DNA of 34,723 nucleotides from assembly GCA_035504175.1 (NCBI GenBank), contig DATJSJ010000166.1:1-34723 (forward strand), written 5' to 3'. Below, piece after piece: positions 1 through 6,672 of the stretch; the first letter of the stretch is position 1, and every line of letters begins with the position of its first letter. Both the position numbers and the translations under genes were made by a program. This stretch comes from DATJSJ01 sp035504175. Its GTDB lineage: Bacteria > Pseudomonadota > Alphaproteobacteria > Acetobacterales > Acetobacteraceae. Below the pieces are notes generated by a model. It made no database searches and had not been told where the DNA came from. It saw nothing but the letters and a program-made list of their open reading frames with translations.

Positions 1-39
1 GCGCAGCCTTTGCAATCCTTCACTTAAGGGAATGGGGGT

Positions 40-84
40 CTGGGGCCTCAGGCCCCAGCGGGGTGCAGGGGCGGAGCCCCTGCA
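40..84. repeat. REP-like double hairpin upstream of leuC
   Basis: Two perfect hairpins stand side by side. Positions 40-58 form an 8-bp stem (CTGGGGCC/GGCCCCAG) around TCA. Positions 64-84 form a 9-bp stem (TGCAGGGGC/GCCCCTGCA) around GGA. The same modules, including the shared core CAGGGGCGGAGCCCCTG, recur in reverse orientation at 25155-25235, so this is a dispersed element rather than something specific to leu. It ends 77 bases before the leuC start and could still affect leu transcript structure. No T-run follows, so I do not call it a terminator. Confidence 0.6.
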
Positions 85-161
85 AGTCTGTGCTGCTTCT
101 TTCGGGCGTCGCGTCACACACAACCGGCGCCCAAGATAAGCAGCGCCAGGAGGGAGCATCG

Positions 162-1580
162 ATGCCGCGCACGCTGTTCGACAAGATCTGGGATGCCCAT
201 GTGGTGGACCGGCTGCCGGACGGGACCTGCGTCCTCTACATCGACCGCCACCTCGTGCACGAAGTCACCAGCCCCCAGGCCTTCGAGGGCCTGCGCCTGG
301 CCGGCCGCCCGGTGCGCCGGCCGGAGGGCACGGTCGCGGTCGTGGACCACAACGTGCCGACCAGCGACCGGCGGCTCGGCATCACCGAGGAGGAAAGCCG
401 CGTCCAGGTCGAGACCCTGGAGCGCAACGTCGCCGAGTTCGGCGTGCCCTATATCCCGCTGCTCGACGCGCGCCAGGGCATCGTCCACATCATCGGGCCG
501 GAGCAGGGGATCAGCCTGCCCGGCATGACCATCGTCTGCGGGGACAGCCACACCTCCACCCATGGCGCGCTCGGCGCGCTGGCCTTCGGCATCGGCACGT
601 CGGAGGTGGAGCACGTGCTGGCGACGCAGACGCTGCTGCAGAAGCCGGCAAAGAACATGCTGGTGCAGGTCGATGGCGCGCTGCCGCTCGGCGTCAGCGC
701 CAAGGACATGATGCTGGCGATAATCGGCCGCATCGGCACGGCCGGCGGCACCGGGCACGTCATCGAGTTTGCCGGCGAGGCGGTGCGGGCGCTCGACATG
801 GCCGGCCGGATGACGATCTGCAACATGTCGATCGAGGCGGGCGCGCGCGCCGGCATGGTCGCGCCGGACGAGACCACCTTCGCCTATGTCCGCGGCCGGC
901 CGCACGCGCCCAAGGGCGAGGCGTTCGACCGCGCCGTCGAGTACTGGCGCACGCTGCCGAGCGATCCCGGCGCGACCTATGACCGGACCGTCGTGCTGGA
1001 CGCGGCGGAGATCGCGCCGCTGGTGACCTGGGGCACGTCGCCGGAGACGGTGGCGCCGATCACCGGCGCGGTGCCGGATCCGGAGGAGGTGGCCGACGAG
1101 GCGCGCCGCGCGCAGATGCGACGGATGCTCGACTACATGGGGCTGCGCGCCGGCCAGCGCCTGGCCGAGCTGCCGGTCGACGTCGTGTTCATCGGCAGTT
1201 GCACGAACGGGCGGATCGAGGACATCCGCGCCGCGGCCTCCGTCGTGCGCGGGCGGCGGGTGGCCGACGGCGTGCGCGCCATGGTGGTGCCGGGCTCCGG
1301 CCTGGTGAAGCAGCAGGCCGAGCGCGAGGGGCTGGACCGCATCCTGACCGAGGCCGGGTTCGAGTGGCGCGAGCCGGGCTGCTCGATGTGCCTTGGCATG
1401 AACCCGGACAAGCTGACGCCCGGGCAGCGCTGCGCCAGCACCTCGAACCGCAATTTCGAGGGCAGGCAGGGACCGGGCGGTCGGACGCATCTGATGTCGC
1501 CGGCCATGGCCGCCGCGGCCGCGGTCACCGGGCGCCTCGCCGACGTGCGGGAGCTGGCGCCACTGCGGGAGGTGGCGTGA
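162..1580 (+). CDS. leuC: 3-isopropylmalate dehydratase large subunit
   Basis: LeuC isomerises 2-isopropylmalate to 3-isopropylmalate together with LeuD, using a [4Fe-4S] cluster of the aconitase type; it acts in the cytoplasm in leucine biosynthesis. The 472-residue protein has the expected family length. Visible motifs are VCGDSHTSTHGA (residues 125-136) and the three cluster cysteines Cys347 (in GSCTNGR), Cys407 and Cys410 (in CSMCLGMNPD). The frame stays open upstream to position 63, but the ATG at 162 follows a good Shine-Dalgarno (AGGAGGGA, about 149-156) and begins with the family-typical MPRTLFDKIWDAHVV, so I chose it. The stop overlaps the leuD start by one base, indicating translational coupling. 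Confidence 0.97.
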   Translation: MPRTLFDKIWDAHVVDRLPDGTCVLYIDRHLVHEVTSPQAFEGLRLAGRPVRRPEGTVAVVDHNVPTSDRRLGITEEESRVQVETLERNVAEFGVPYIPLLDARQGIVHIIGPEQGISLPGMTIVCGDSHTSTHGALGALAFGIGTSEVEHVLATQTLLQKPAKNMLVQVDGALPLGVSAKDMMLAIIGRIGTAGGTGHVIEFAGEAVRALDMAGRMTICNMSIEAGARAGMVAPDETTFAYVRGRPHAPKGEAFDRAVEYWRTLPSDPGATYDRTVVLDAAEIAPLVTWGTSPETVAPITGAVPDPEEVADEARRAQMRRMLDYMGLRAGQRLAELPVDVVFIGSCTNGRIEDIRAAASVVRGRRVADGVRAMVVPGSGLVKQQAEREGLDRILTEAGFEWREPGCSMCLGMNPDKLTPGQRCASTSNRNFEGRQGPGGRTHLMSPAMAAAAAVTGRLADVRELAPLREVA

Positions 1581-2200
1581 TGGAACCGTTCACCCGGCTG
1601 ACCGCGATCGCGGCGCCGCTGCCGATGCAGAACGTGGACACCGACAAGATCATCCCGGCGCGGTTCCTCAAGACGATCCGCCGCACCGGCCTCGGGGTGA
1701 ACCTGTTCCACGCGCTGCGCTATGACGAGAGCGGCGCGGAGCGGGGAGATTTCGTGCTCAACCGGGAGCCGTACCGGCGGGCGCAGATCCTGATCGCGCA
1801 TGAGAATTTCGGCTGCGGCTCGTCGCGCGAACATGCGCCCTGGGCGCTGCTCGATTTCGGCATCCGCTGCATCATCGCGCCGGATTTCGCCGACATCTTC
1901 CACAACAACAGTTTCAAGAACGGCATCCTGCCGATCCGCCTGCCGCGCGAGGTGTGCGACCGGCTGATCGAGGATGCGGCGATGGGCGCGAACGCGCGGC
2001 TGACCGTCGATCTGGAGCGGCAGGTCGTGGTGCGGCCGAACGGCGAGGAGATCGCCTTCGAGATTGATCCCTTCCGCCGGCACCTGCTGCTGCACGGGCT
2101 CGACGATATCGGCCAGACGATGCAGCGCGCTGCGGCGATCGACGCCTATGAGGCGCGGCTTGCGGCCGAGCGGCCGTGGATGCCGGCGATCGGGATGTGA
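1580..2200 (+). CDS. leuD: 3-isopropylmalate dehydratase small subunit
   Basis: LeuD is the small, swivelling-domain subunit that completes the active site of isopropylmalate isomerase with LeuC. The 206-residue protein has the normal length and shows the LeuD hallmarks: MQNVDTDKIIPARFLK near the N-terminus and NFGCGSSREHAPWAL (about residues 75-89), which binds the substrate carboxylate. The ATG shares its A with the leuC stop (TGATG), so the two genes are almost certainly co-translated in a fixed ratio. The 3' end runs directly into leuB. Nothing is unusual; function is assigned from family motifs and operon context. Confidence 0.97.
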   Translation: MEPFTRLTAIAAPLPMQNVDTDKIIPARFLKTIRRTGLGVNLFHALRYDESGAERGDFVLNREPYRRAQILIAHENFGCGSSREHAPWALLDFGIRCIIAPDFADIFHNNSFKNGILPIRLPREVCDRLIEDAAMGANARLTVDLERQVVVRPNGEEIAFEIDPFRRHLLLHGLDDIGQTMQRAAAIDAYEARLAAERPWMPAIGM

Positions 2201-2208
2201 CGGAACGC

Positions 2209-3321
2209 ATGACCGCGAACAAGAAGCTGCTGCTGCTGCCGGGCGACGGCATCGGGCCGGAGGTGATGGGCGAGGTCCGGCGCGTCATCGACTGGATGGA
2301 CCGGCGCCGGCACGTGCGCTTCGACCTCAGCGAGGACCTGGTCGGCGGCGCCGCGATCGATGCGCGCGGCACCCCGATCAGCGATGCGACGGTCGAGCGC
2401 GCGCTCGCCGCCGATGCGGTGCTGTTCGGCGCGGTGGGCGGCCCGAAATGGGATGCGGGCGGGTTCGGCAAGCGGCCGGAGCTGGCGATCCTGACCTTGC
2501 GGCGGGAGCTCGGCCTGTTCGCCAATCTGCGCCCGGCGACGGTGTTCGACGCGCTGGTCGAGGCCAGCACGCTGAAGCCGGAGATCGTGCGCGGGCTCGA
2601 CATCATGATCGTGCGCGAGAGCACGGGTGGCATCTATTTCGGCGAGCCGCGCGGCGTCGAGGAGCTGCCCGACGGGCAGAAGCGCGGCATCAACACCGAG
2701 GTCTACACGACGGCGGAGATCGAGCGCGTCGCCCGGGTCGGCTTCGAGCTCGCGCGCAAGCGCCAGGGCCGCGTCTGCAGCGTCGAGAAGGCCAACGTGA
2801 TGGAGAGCGGCCTGCTCTGGCGCCAGGTCGTGACCGCGCTGGGCGGTCGCGAGTTCCCCGACGCGCAGCTCTCGCACATGTACGCGGATAATTGCGCGAT
2901 GCAGCTCGTGCGCAATCCGCGGCAGTTCGACGTGATCGTCACGACCAATTTGTTCGGCGATCTGCTCTCCGATCTCGCCTCGATGCTGACCGGCTCGCTC
3001 GGCATGCTGCCGTCCGCGACGCTGGGGGGCCTGGGCGAGGACGGGCGGCGGCACGCGCTGTATGAGCCGATCCACGGCAGCGCGCCGGACATCGCCGGCA
3101 AGGGTGTCGCCAATCCGCTGGCGCAGATGCTGAGTTTCGCGATGCTGCTGCGCTACTCCTTCGACATGGAGGAGGACGCGCAGGTGGTGGAGACGGCCTG
3201 CCGCCGGGTTCTGGCCGACGGGTTGCGCACGCCGGACATCATGGCGCCCGGTGCGACGCAGGTCGGCACGCGGCAGATGGGAGATGCGGTGCTGCGGGCA
3301 CTGGACACGCTCGCGGCCTGA
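2209..3321 (+). CDS. leuB: 3-isopropylmalate dehydrogenase
   Basis: LeuB oxidatively decarboxylates 3-isopropylmalate to 2-oxoisocaproate with NAD+ in the third step of leucine biosynthesis. The 370-residue protein begins LLLLPGDGIGPEVMGEV, contains the substrate-loop motif VRESTGGIYFGEPR and the cofactor-side motif HGSAPDIAGKGVANPL, all typical of the isocitrate/isopropylmalate dehydrogenase family. Two starts are possible: the ATG at 2209 used here, or a GTG at 2197 that overlaps the leuD stop by three bases (GTGA) and adds four residues. Neither has a strong ribosome site, so coupling to leuD is likely. The gene closes the operon; the next feature is tRNA-Arg. The asd gene that follows leuB in many alphaproteobacteria is absent here. 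Confidence 0.96.
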   Translation: MTANKKLLLLPGDGIGPEVMGEVRRVIDWMDRRRHVRFDLSEDLVGGAAIDARGTPISDATVERALAADAVLFGAVGGPKWDAGGFGKRPELAILTLRRELGLFANLRPATVFDALVEASTLKPEIVRGLDIMIVRESTGGIYFGEPRGVEELPDGQKRGINTEVYTTAEIERVARVGFELARKRQGRVCSVEKANVMESGLLWRQVVTALGGREFPDAQLSHMYADNCAMQLVRNPRQFDVIVTTNLFGDLLSDLASMLTGSLGMLPSATLGGLGEDGRRHALYEPIHGSAPDIAGKGVANPLAQMLSFAMLLRYSFDMEEDAQVVETACRRVLADGLRTPDIMAPGATQVGTRQMGDAVLRALDTLAA

Positions 3322-3392
3322 GCCGGCCGGCGCGCTTGCGCCGCGCGAACTTGCGAAGCCGGGGGCCATCCGCTACACCGCGCGCCTCGGCG

Positions 3393-3469
3393 GCGCCCGT
3401 AGCTCAATTGGATAGAGCACCAGACTACGGATCTGGGGGTTGGGAGTTCGAATCTTCCCGGGCGCGCCA
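3393..3469 (+). tRNA. tRNA-Arg (anticodon ACG)
   Basis: The 77-base cloverleaf folds completely. The 7-bp acceptor stem GCGCCCG pairs with CGGGCGC (3459-3465), followed by discriminator G and an encoded CCA at 3467-3469. The D-stem is GCTC/GAGC. The anticodon stem CCAGA/TCTGG encloses the 7-base loop CTACGGA, giving anticodon ACG, which would be read as inosine-CG for CGU/CGC/CGA arginine codons. The variable loop is 5 bases, and the T-arm is GGGAG-TTCGAAT-CTTCC. No second copy of its 3' end occurs in the window, so there is no sign of an integrated element bounded here. Confidence 0.97.
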
Positions 3470-3842
3470 ATTCCCCCGGTGTCCGCGTATGCCGTGAATC
3501 GCGACGAAGGCCCTTGTTGCGGGCCACTCGTCAGGCGCTATAACTTGCCCCGACCTCATCGGAAAGGCGGAGTCCGTCACCGCGTGTCCAAGCGGTGCGA
3601 CTCACGGCAGCCGGACCCCGCACCCCGCCTACCTTGGTACTCCTCGGGTGAATCCGCGCCCAGCCGACAACCACCAGTTGCCACCACCGTACGTTGTATG
3701 CGATGGTCGATACAATACACGCGTCTGTGCGGAAAGACGGACCGGACGAGGAGCTGCACGGCGGGCTTCGGTCCCCGGCGTGGGTCCCCGACTGCAATAG
3801 TCCGGTGGGACCCGTGCGGGCAGGGGGCGGTTCGGAGGGAAG
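3470..3842. other. gene-poor stretch after tRNA-Arg
   Basis: I find no convincing gene in these 373 bases on either strand: open frames exist but have no family resemblance and no ribosome site. Part of it (about 3670-3725) is clearly AT-richer than the surrounding DNA and contains an inverted repeat at 3694-3715. It probably holds the promoter region for the small membrane protein starting at 3843. A decayed gene or an island scar next to the tRNA is possible, but nothing recognisable remains. Confidence 0.5.
3694..3715. promoter_or_regulatory. inverted repeat TTGTAT-N10-ATACAA
   Basis: A perfect 6-bp inverted repeat with a 10-base spacer sits in the AT-richest part of the gene-free region. 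The right arm overlaps TACAAT (3711-3716 region), a fair -10 box. Size and symmetry suit a dimeric repressor site, and a TetR-family gene starts at 4166. The link between the two is only positional, so the assignment is tentative. Confidence 0.3.
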
Positions 3843-4019
3843 GTGGAAGCGGTGCGCGAGTTTGCCCTGAGCCAAGGCCGGTGGCTGATTGAACTGCCGG
3901 CCACGATCACCAGTACGCAGCCTGAACGGCTTCCGATCGGCCTCTGCCTGCTGCTCATCGCCGGCGCTTCGGCCGCCCTCTGGGCGCTGATCATCGCCGC
4001 AGTCATCTACCTCTTCTGA
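3843..4019 (+). CDS. small single-pass membrane protein (58 aa, hypothetical)
   Basis: A GTG-initiated frame of 58 codons, preceded by GGAGGGA at 3834-3840. The product has a soluble N-terminal part of about 30 residues (VEAVREFALSQGRWLIELPA at the start) followed by one strongly hydrophobic helix with the core LCLLLIAGASAALWALIIAA and a C-terminal VIYLF. Codon use has the high third-position GC of the neighbouring genes, and the hydrophobic periodicity is hard to obtain by chance in a non-coding frame. I do not recognise a family. It is probably an inner-membrane small protein. The spacing from SD to start is short (4 bases). The frame could instead be fortuitous. Confidence 0.5.
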   Translation: MEAVREFALSQGRWLIELPATITSTQPERLPIGLCLLLIAGASAALWALIIAAVIYLF

Positions 4020-4165
4020 TCCCACCCGCCTGATCCCAGCCGGCCGCCGCGGCCCGGCGCGAAAGCGTGTACCCGGCCTGCGCGCGTGTGCCTCCTCGCC
4101 GACCGGGGCGAGGTCGGGGTTCGCGGAGGCTGTGCGGTGGCGGCGGCTGCGCTACATCCCTGCCC

Positions 4166-4819
4166 ATGCCATTCGCCGGTCGGCAGGGTTATGGACGGGA
4201 CAGCTATCACCACGGCAACCTGCGGGAAGCCCTGATCGCGGCCGCGTTGCGGTTGATCGCCGAGCACGGACCCGCCGGCTTCAGCTTCGCCGAGGTGGCG
4301 CGCGCCGCCGATGTCAGCCCGGCGGCACCCTACCGGCACTTCCGCGACCGCAACGCGCTGCTGGCGGAAATCGCCCGTCGCGGCTTCGACGGCTTCTCGG
4401 CGGCGCTGGAGGCGGCCTGGGACGAGGGACGGCCCGACCCGGTGACGGCGATCGAGGCCTGCGGCCATGCCTATCTCGATTTTGCCCGCCGGGAACGGGC
4501 CTCGTATGCCGCGATGTTCGAATCCGACCTGCCGATCAGCGAGGACCCGGCGCTGCTCGCCGCCTCCGAGCGTGCCTTCTCGGTGCTGCGCCGCGCCGCC
4601 GACGCGGCCTGCCGCACCATGCCGGGGGCGACCCGGCCGCCCGCCCTGATGGTGGCGCTGCATCTCTGGTCGCTGTCACACGGGATCGCCTCGCTGTTCG
4701 TCGGCCGGGCGGATGGCGTCGCCCGCAAGCTGCCGATGGCGCCGGAGGAATTGCTGGAGGCGGGGATGCTGATCTACCTGCAGGCGCTCGGCCTGCCGCG
4801 CGGCGCCGGCGGAGGATAG
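4166..4819 (+). CDS. TetR/AcrR family transcriptional regulator
   Basis: A 217-residue one-component repressor-type regulator. The N-terminal TetR DNA-binding domain is clear: a helix starting YHHGNLREALIAAALRLIAE, then the helix-turn-helix FAEVARAADVSPAAPYRHF (about residues 46-64). The C-terminal ligand/dimer domain contains LWSLSHGIASLF, a pattern of the TetR C-terminal 'WHG' type subgroup, whose ligands vary. The start at 4166 was chosen because it places the usual short lead-in before the first helix; the frame is open upstream to 4067 with no family resemblance. It has no adjacent transporter or enzyme on the same strand within 250 bases, so its target cannot be told; autoregulation is common in the family. 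A hairpin follows the stop. Confidence 0.9.
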   Translation: MPFAGRQGYGRDSYHHGNLREALIAAALRLIAEHGPAGFSFAEVARAADVSPAAPYRHFRDRNALLAEIARRGFDGFSAALEAAWDEGRPDPVTAIEACGHAYLDFARRERASYAAMFESDLPISEDPALLAASERAFSVLRRAADAACRTMPGATRPPALMVALHLWSLSHGIASLFVGRADGVARKLPMAPEELLEAGMLIYLQALGLPRGAGGG

Positions 4820-4820
4820 A

Positions 4821-4855
4821 ACCGGGATAGCTCTGACCGGCCGGGCGATCCCGGT
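4821..4855. terminator. hairpin just after the tetR-family gene
   Basis: ACCGGGAT (4821-4828) pairs perfectly with ATCCCGGT (4848-4855), starting one base after the stop codon. There is no T-run, so it is a terminator-like or mRNA 3'-end structure rather than a classical intrinsic terminator. Confidence 0.4.
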
Positions 4856-4994
4856 GCAGCCCGTTGTCTTCCGGGCGTATTTCGCACCCTCCGGGGCTCT
4901 CCTGCCGGCGTCACCGTTTCGGTAGCGGGGCCTGGCGGGACGTGCGCGGGTCACGTCGGCGTGCGTCTCTTGAATCCCCGGACCGTGACGCCAC

Positions 4995-5015
4995 AATGTA
5001 AATGTGTTTAACATT
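4995..5015. promoter_or_regulatory. AT-rich inverted repeat upstream of the DUF2852 gene
   Basis: AATGT (4995-4999) and ACATT (5011-5015) form a short inverted repeat in an AT-rich patch (about 4990-5022) that stands out against the GC-rich surroundings, about 60-80 bases before the GTG at 5076. A promoter/operator for that gene is the likely content, but no clean -35/-10 pair could be settled on. Confidence 0.25.
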
Positions 5016-5075
5016 CACTTGTGACCTGACCCCGGTCCCGAGCGTCACGTCTGAAACCCCTCAGAGGAGAGTCTC

Positions 5076-5477
5076 GTGGTTGTCGCGTCGAAGATGGACG
5101 AGTGCGGCAAGATCGCCTGGATTGCGGCCGTCGTGCTCGGCTTCTGGCTGTTCTGGCCGCTCGGCCTGGCGGTTCTGGGCTATCTGATCTTCAGCGGTCG
5201 CGTTCGTGCGTGGCGGCATGAGGCGCCGGGCCGGTGGTACAACACGGGCGGCGGATCGTGCGGCTGGAACTGGGGCGCCCGCCGGCCGCCCACCAGCGGC
5301 AACGCCGCGTTCGATGAGTATCGCGCCGAGACGCTGCGCCGGCTGGAAGAAGAGCAGCGCGAGTTCGTCGCCTATCTGGAGCGGCTGCGCCGGGCCAAGG
5401 ACAAGGCGGAGTTCGACCAGTTCATGGCCGAGCGCCGCAACCGTCCGCCGGCGCCGGAAACCCCGCCGACCGAGTAA
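5076..5477 (+). CDS. DUF2852 family membrane protein
   Basis: A 133-residue protein of the alphaproteobacterial DUF2852 family, function unknown. The N-terminal part carries one or two transmembrane segments (IAWIAAVVLGFWLFWPLG and LAVLGYLIF, about residues 13-40). A Gly/Trp-rich linker follows, then the family signature: FDEYRAETLRRLEEEQREF and LRRAKDKAEFDQFMAERR, a charged probable coiled coil facing the cytoplasm. The GTG start at 5076 is supported by AGAGGAGA at 5062-5069 with normal spacing; an ATG five codons downstream (M6) lacks a site. It ends 44 bases before the convergent lipoprotein gene, with a strong shared hairpin between. Confidence 0.85.
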   Translation: MVVASKMDECGKIAWIAAVVLGFWLFWPLGLAVLGYLIFSGRVRAWRHEAPGRWYNTGGGSCGWNWGARRPPTSGNAAFDEYRAETLRRLEEEQREFVAYLERLRRAKDKAEFDQFMAERRNRPPAPETPPTE

Positions 5478-5484
5478 TGCCCGT

Positions 5485-5513
5485 CCCGGCCGGATCGCAC
5501 CGATCCGGCCGGG
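5485..5513. terminator. bidirectional terminator-like hairpin between convergent genes
   Basis: A perfect 13-bp stem (CCCGGCCGGATCG paired with CGATCCGGCCGGG) around the loop CAC lies exactly between the convergent stops at 5477 and 5521. T-runs on both sides are weak. Its position and stability make a two-way transcription end the most economical reading. Confidence 0.6.
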
Positions 5514-5520
5514 CGCGTCT

Positions 5521-6033
5521 TCAGTAACCAGGTTGTTCGACGTACGGGGCCGGCTGCACCACATAGGGGGCCGGCTGCACCACGTACGGCGCCGGCTGCA
5601 CCACGACCGGCGGCGGCGCGGCGATGCGGTCGCCCTTGGATACCATGCAGGCGACGTAGGCATTGTCGTATTGCGCCTGGATGCCGCCCTGCTGGCTGCC
5701 GGAGTAGTCGGCGCCGCCGGCAGCACCCACCACGGCGCCGCTCGCCGCCCCGATTCCTGCGCCATTCCCGCCGCCGATCGCGCCGCCCAGCGCGGCGCCG
5801 AGCGCCGTCGTGAGCAGCGCGCCGCCGACTGCCATTTCATTGGCACGCTCGGCCTGGCCCTGCACCATGGTGGTGGCGTATTGCATGCAGCCCGCCTGCT
5901 CCTGCTGGAATATCTCGAACGGCTTGCCGGGGCTGGGGAGGACCTGGACGGTTGGTCCCATCGGCGTCGTTGCGCAGCCCCCGAGCAGCGCCAATGCGGA
6001 CAGGGTCAATGCGGCTGGTCTCAAGCCTTTCAT
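5521..6033 (-). CDS. glycine-zipper outer-membrane-type lipoprotein
   Basis: A 170-residue predicted lipoprotein. The signal peptide ends in the lipobox LLGGC (Cys about residue 20), so it should be lipidated. The middle contains a glycine zipper (GGALLTTALGAALGGAIGGG onward, Gly every 3-4 residues) of the YMGG-like type, which packs in or against membranes. Two cysteines outside the lipobox (in AGCMQYA and VACMVSK) could form a disulfide. The C-terminus is a 7-residue repeat (VVQPAPY, three copies) ending EQPGY. The start at 6033 has a good site (GGAAGGAA upstream); the longer frame from 6072 would bury the signal peptide. Precise function is unknown; envelope integrity roles are common for such proteins. 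Confidence 0.8.
   Translation of the reverse strand: MKGLRPAALTLSALALLGGCATTPMGPTVQVLPSPGKPFEIFQQEQAGCMQYATTMVQGQAERANEMAVGGALLTTALGAALGGAIGGGNGAGIGAASGAVVGAAGGADYSGSQQGGIQAQYDNAYVACMVSKGDRIAAPPPVVVQPAPYVVQPAPYVVQPAPYVEQPGY
5549..5611 (-). repeat. three tandem 21-bp units encoding VVQPAPY repeats
   Basis: Units at 5549-5569, 5570-5590 and 5591-5611 each begin GCCGGCTGCACCAC on the plus strand and encode the C-terminal heptads of the lipoprotein. The near-identity of the DNA suggests recent duplication by slippage, so copy number may vary among strains. Confidence 0.85.
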
Positions 6034-6111
6034 GCGCGTGTTTCCTTCCGGCCCTGGATGAAATCGGTGCAAGCGACGCCACCATTCCGCCGCCCGGCGG
6101 CGGCGGAACGG

Positions 6112-6390
6112 TCAATACGGGGAATATGGCTGATAATAGACGGACGGCGGAGCTGCGTAATAGCTCGGCGGCACGTAGTAGGCTGGCGGACGAACGTAGT
6201 ACGCAGGCGGCGGCGTGTAGACGGTCGGCGGCACATAGTAGCCGGGGACGGGGCCGTAATAACCACTATGCCAGCCGCAGCGGCCATGCCAGCAACCGTA
6301 CCAGCCGGCCCGGGCCGCCCCGGCCGAGGCCGCAAGCAGGACCAACGCCACGACGACGGCCGCCGGACGGGCCTGACGCAATCGGACCAT
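6112..6390 (-). CDS. Tyr/Pro-rich small exported protein
   Basis: A 92-residue protein. A Sec-type signal peptide (residues 1-28, core AAVVVALVLLAASAGAARA, cut before GWYG) is followed by a Trp/Cys/His segment (GWYGCWHGRCGWHSGYYG) and a low-complexity tail of PPxYY/PPAYYV repeats. Two cysteines in the mature start could form a disulfide. Similar Tyr/Pro tails occur in small periplasmic or surface proteins of Rhodospirillales, and a second such gene lies at 32933. Function is unknown. The ATG at 6390 is chosen because the signal peptide starts there; the open frame to 6507 has no supporting features. A hairpin (6405-6423, 8-bp stem CGGGCGCA/TGCGCCCG) lies just upstream in the presumed 5' leader. 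Confidence 0.75.
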   Translation of the reverse strand: MVRLRQARPAAVVVALVLLAASAGAARAGWYGCWHGRCGWHSGYYGPVPGYYVPPTVYTPPPAYYVRPPAYYVPPSYYAAPPSVYYQPYSPY

Positions 6391-6672
6391 GGCACGTTCC
6401 CCCACGGGCGCAGCATGCGCCCGAACTGATGACCTCGTTCTTAAGCGCGTATGGTCGCTATGTCGAAACAATCTTGTGCCAGAACCATGCCGGCACCCTT
6501 GCGACACCCTTGTTGTGCCAGCCTGCGTGGACGATGTGCGTGAGCACCGTCACACCCGGTCGCGGGCACAGCCCGGCCGGGGCTGGCTGCGCGACCCGTC
6601 CCGGCGCCGCCGCCGTGGCTGGAAACCCGCGCGCCGTCGGGACAGAGTGGCGGCAGATCGGAGGCAGATCGC

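Noticed and set aside
63..161. Upstream extension of leuC, including consecutive leucine codons at 93-101 resembling a leader peptide for leucine attenuation
   Set aside because: The frame has no stop before the leuC start and is in frame with it, so there is no separate leader peptide; the strong ribosome site favours the ATG at 162, and the hairpins upstream belong to a dispersed repeat family.
3393..3469. tRNA-Arg as the left end of an integrated genetic element
   Set aside because: No integrase, no direct repeat of the tRNA 3' end and no mobile-element genes are found in the window.
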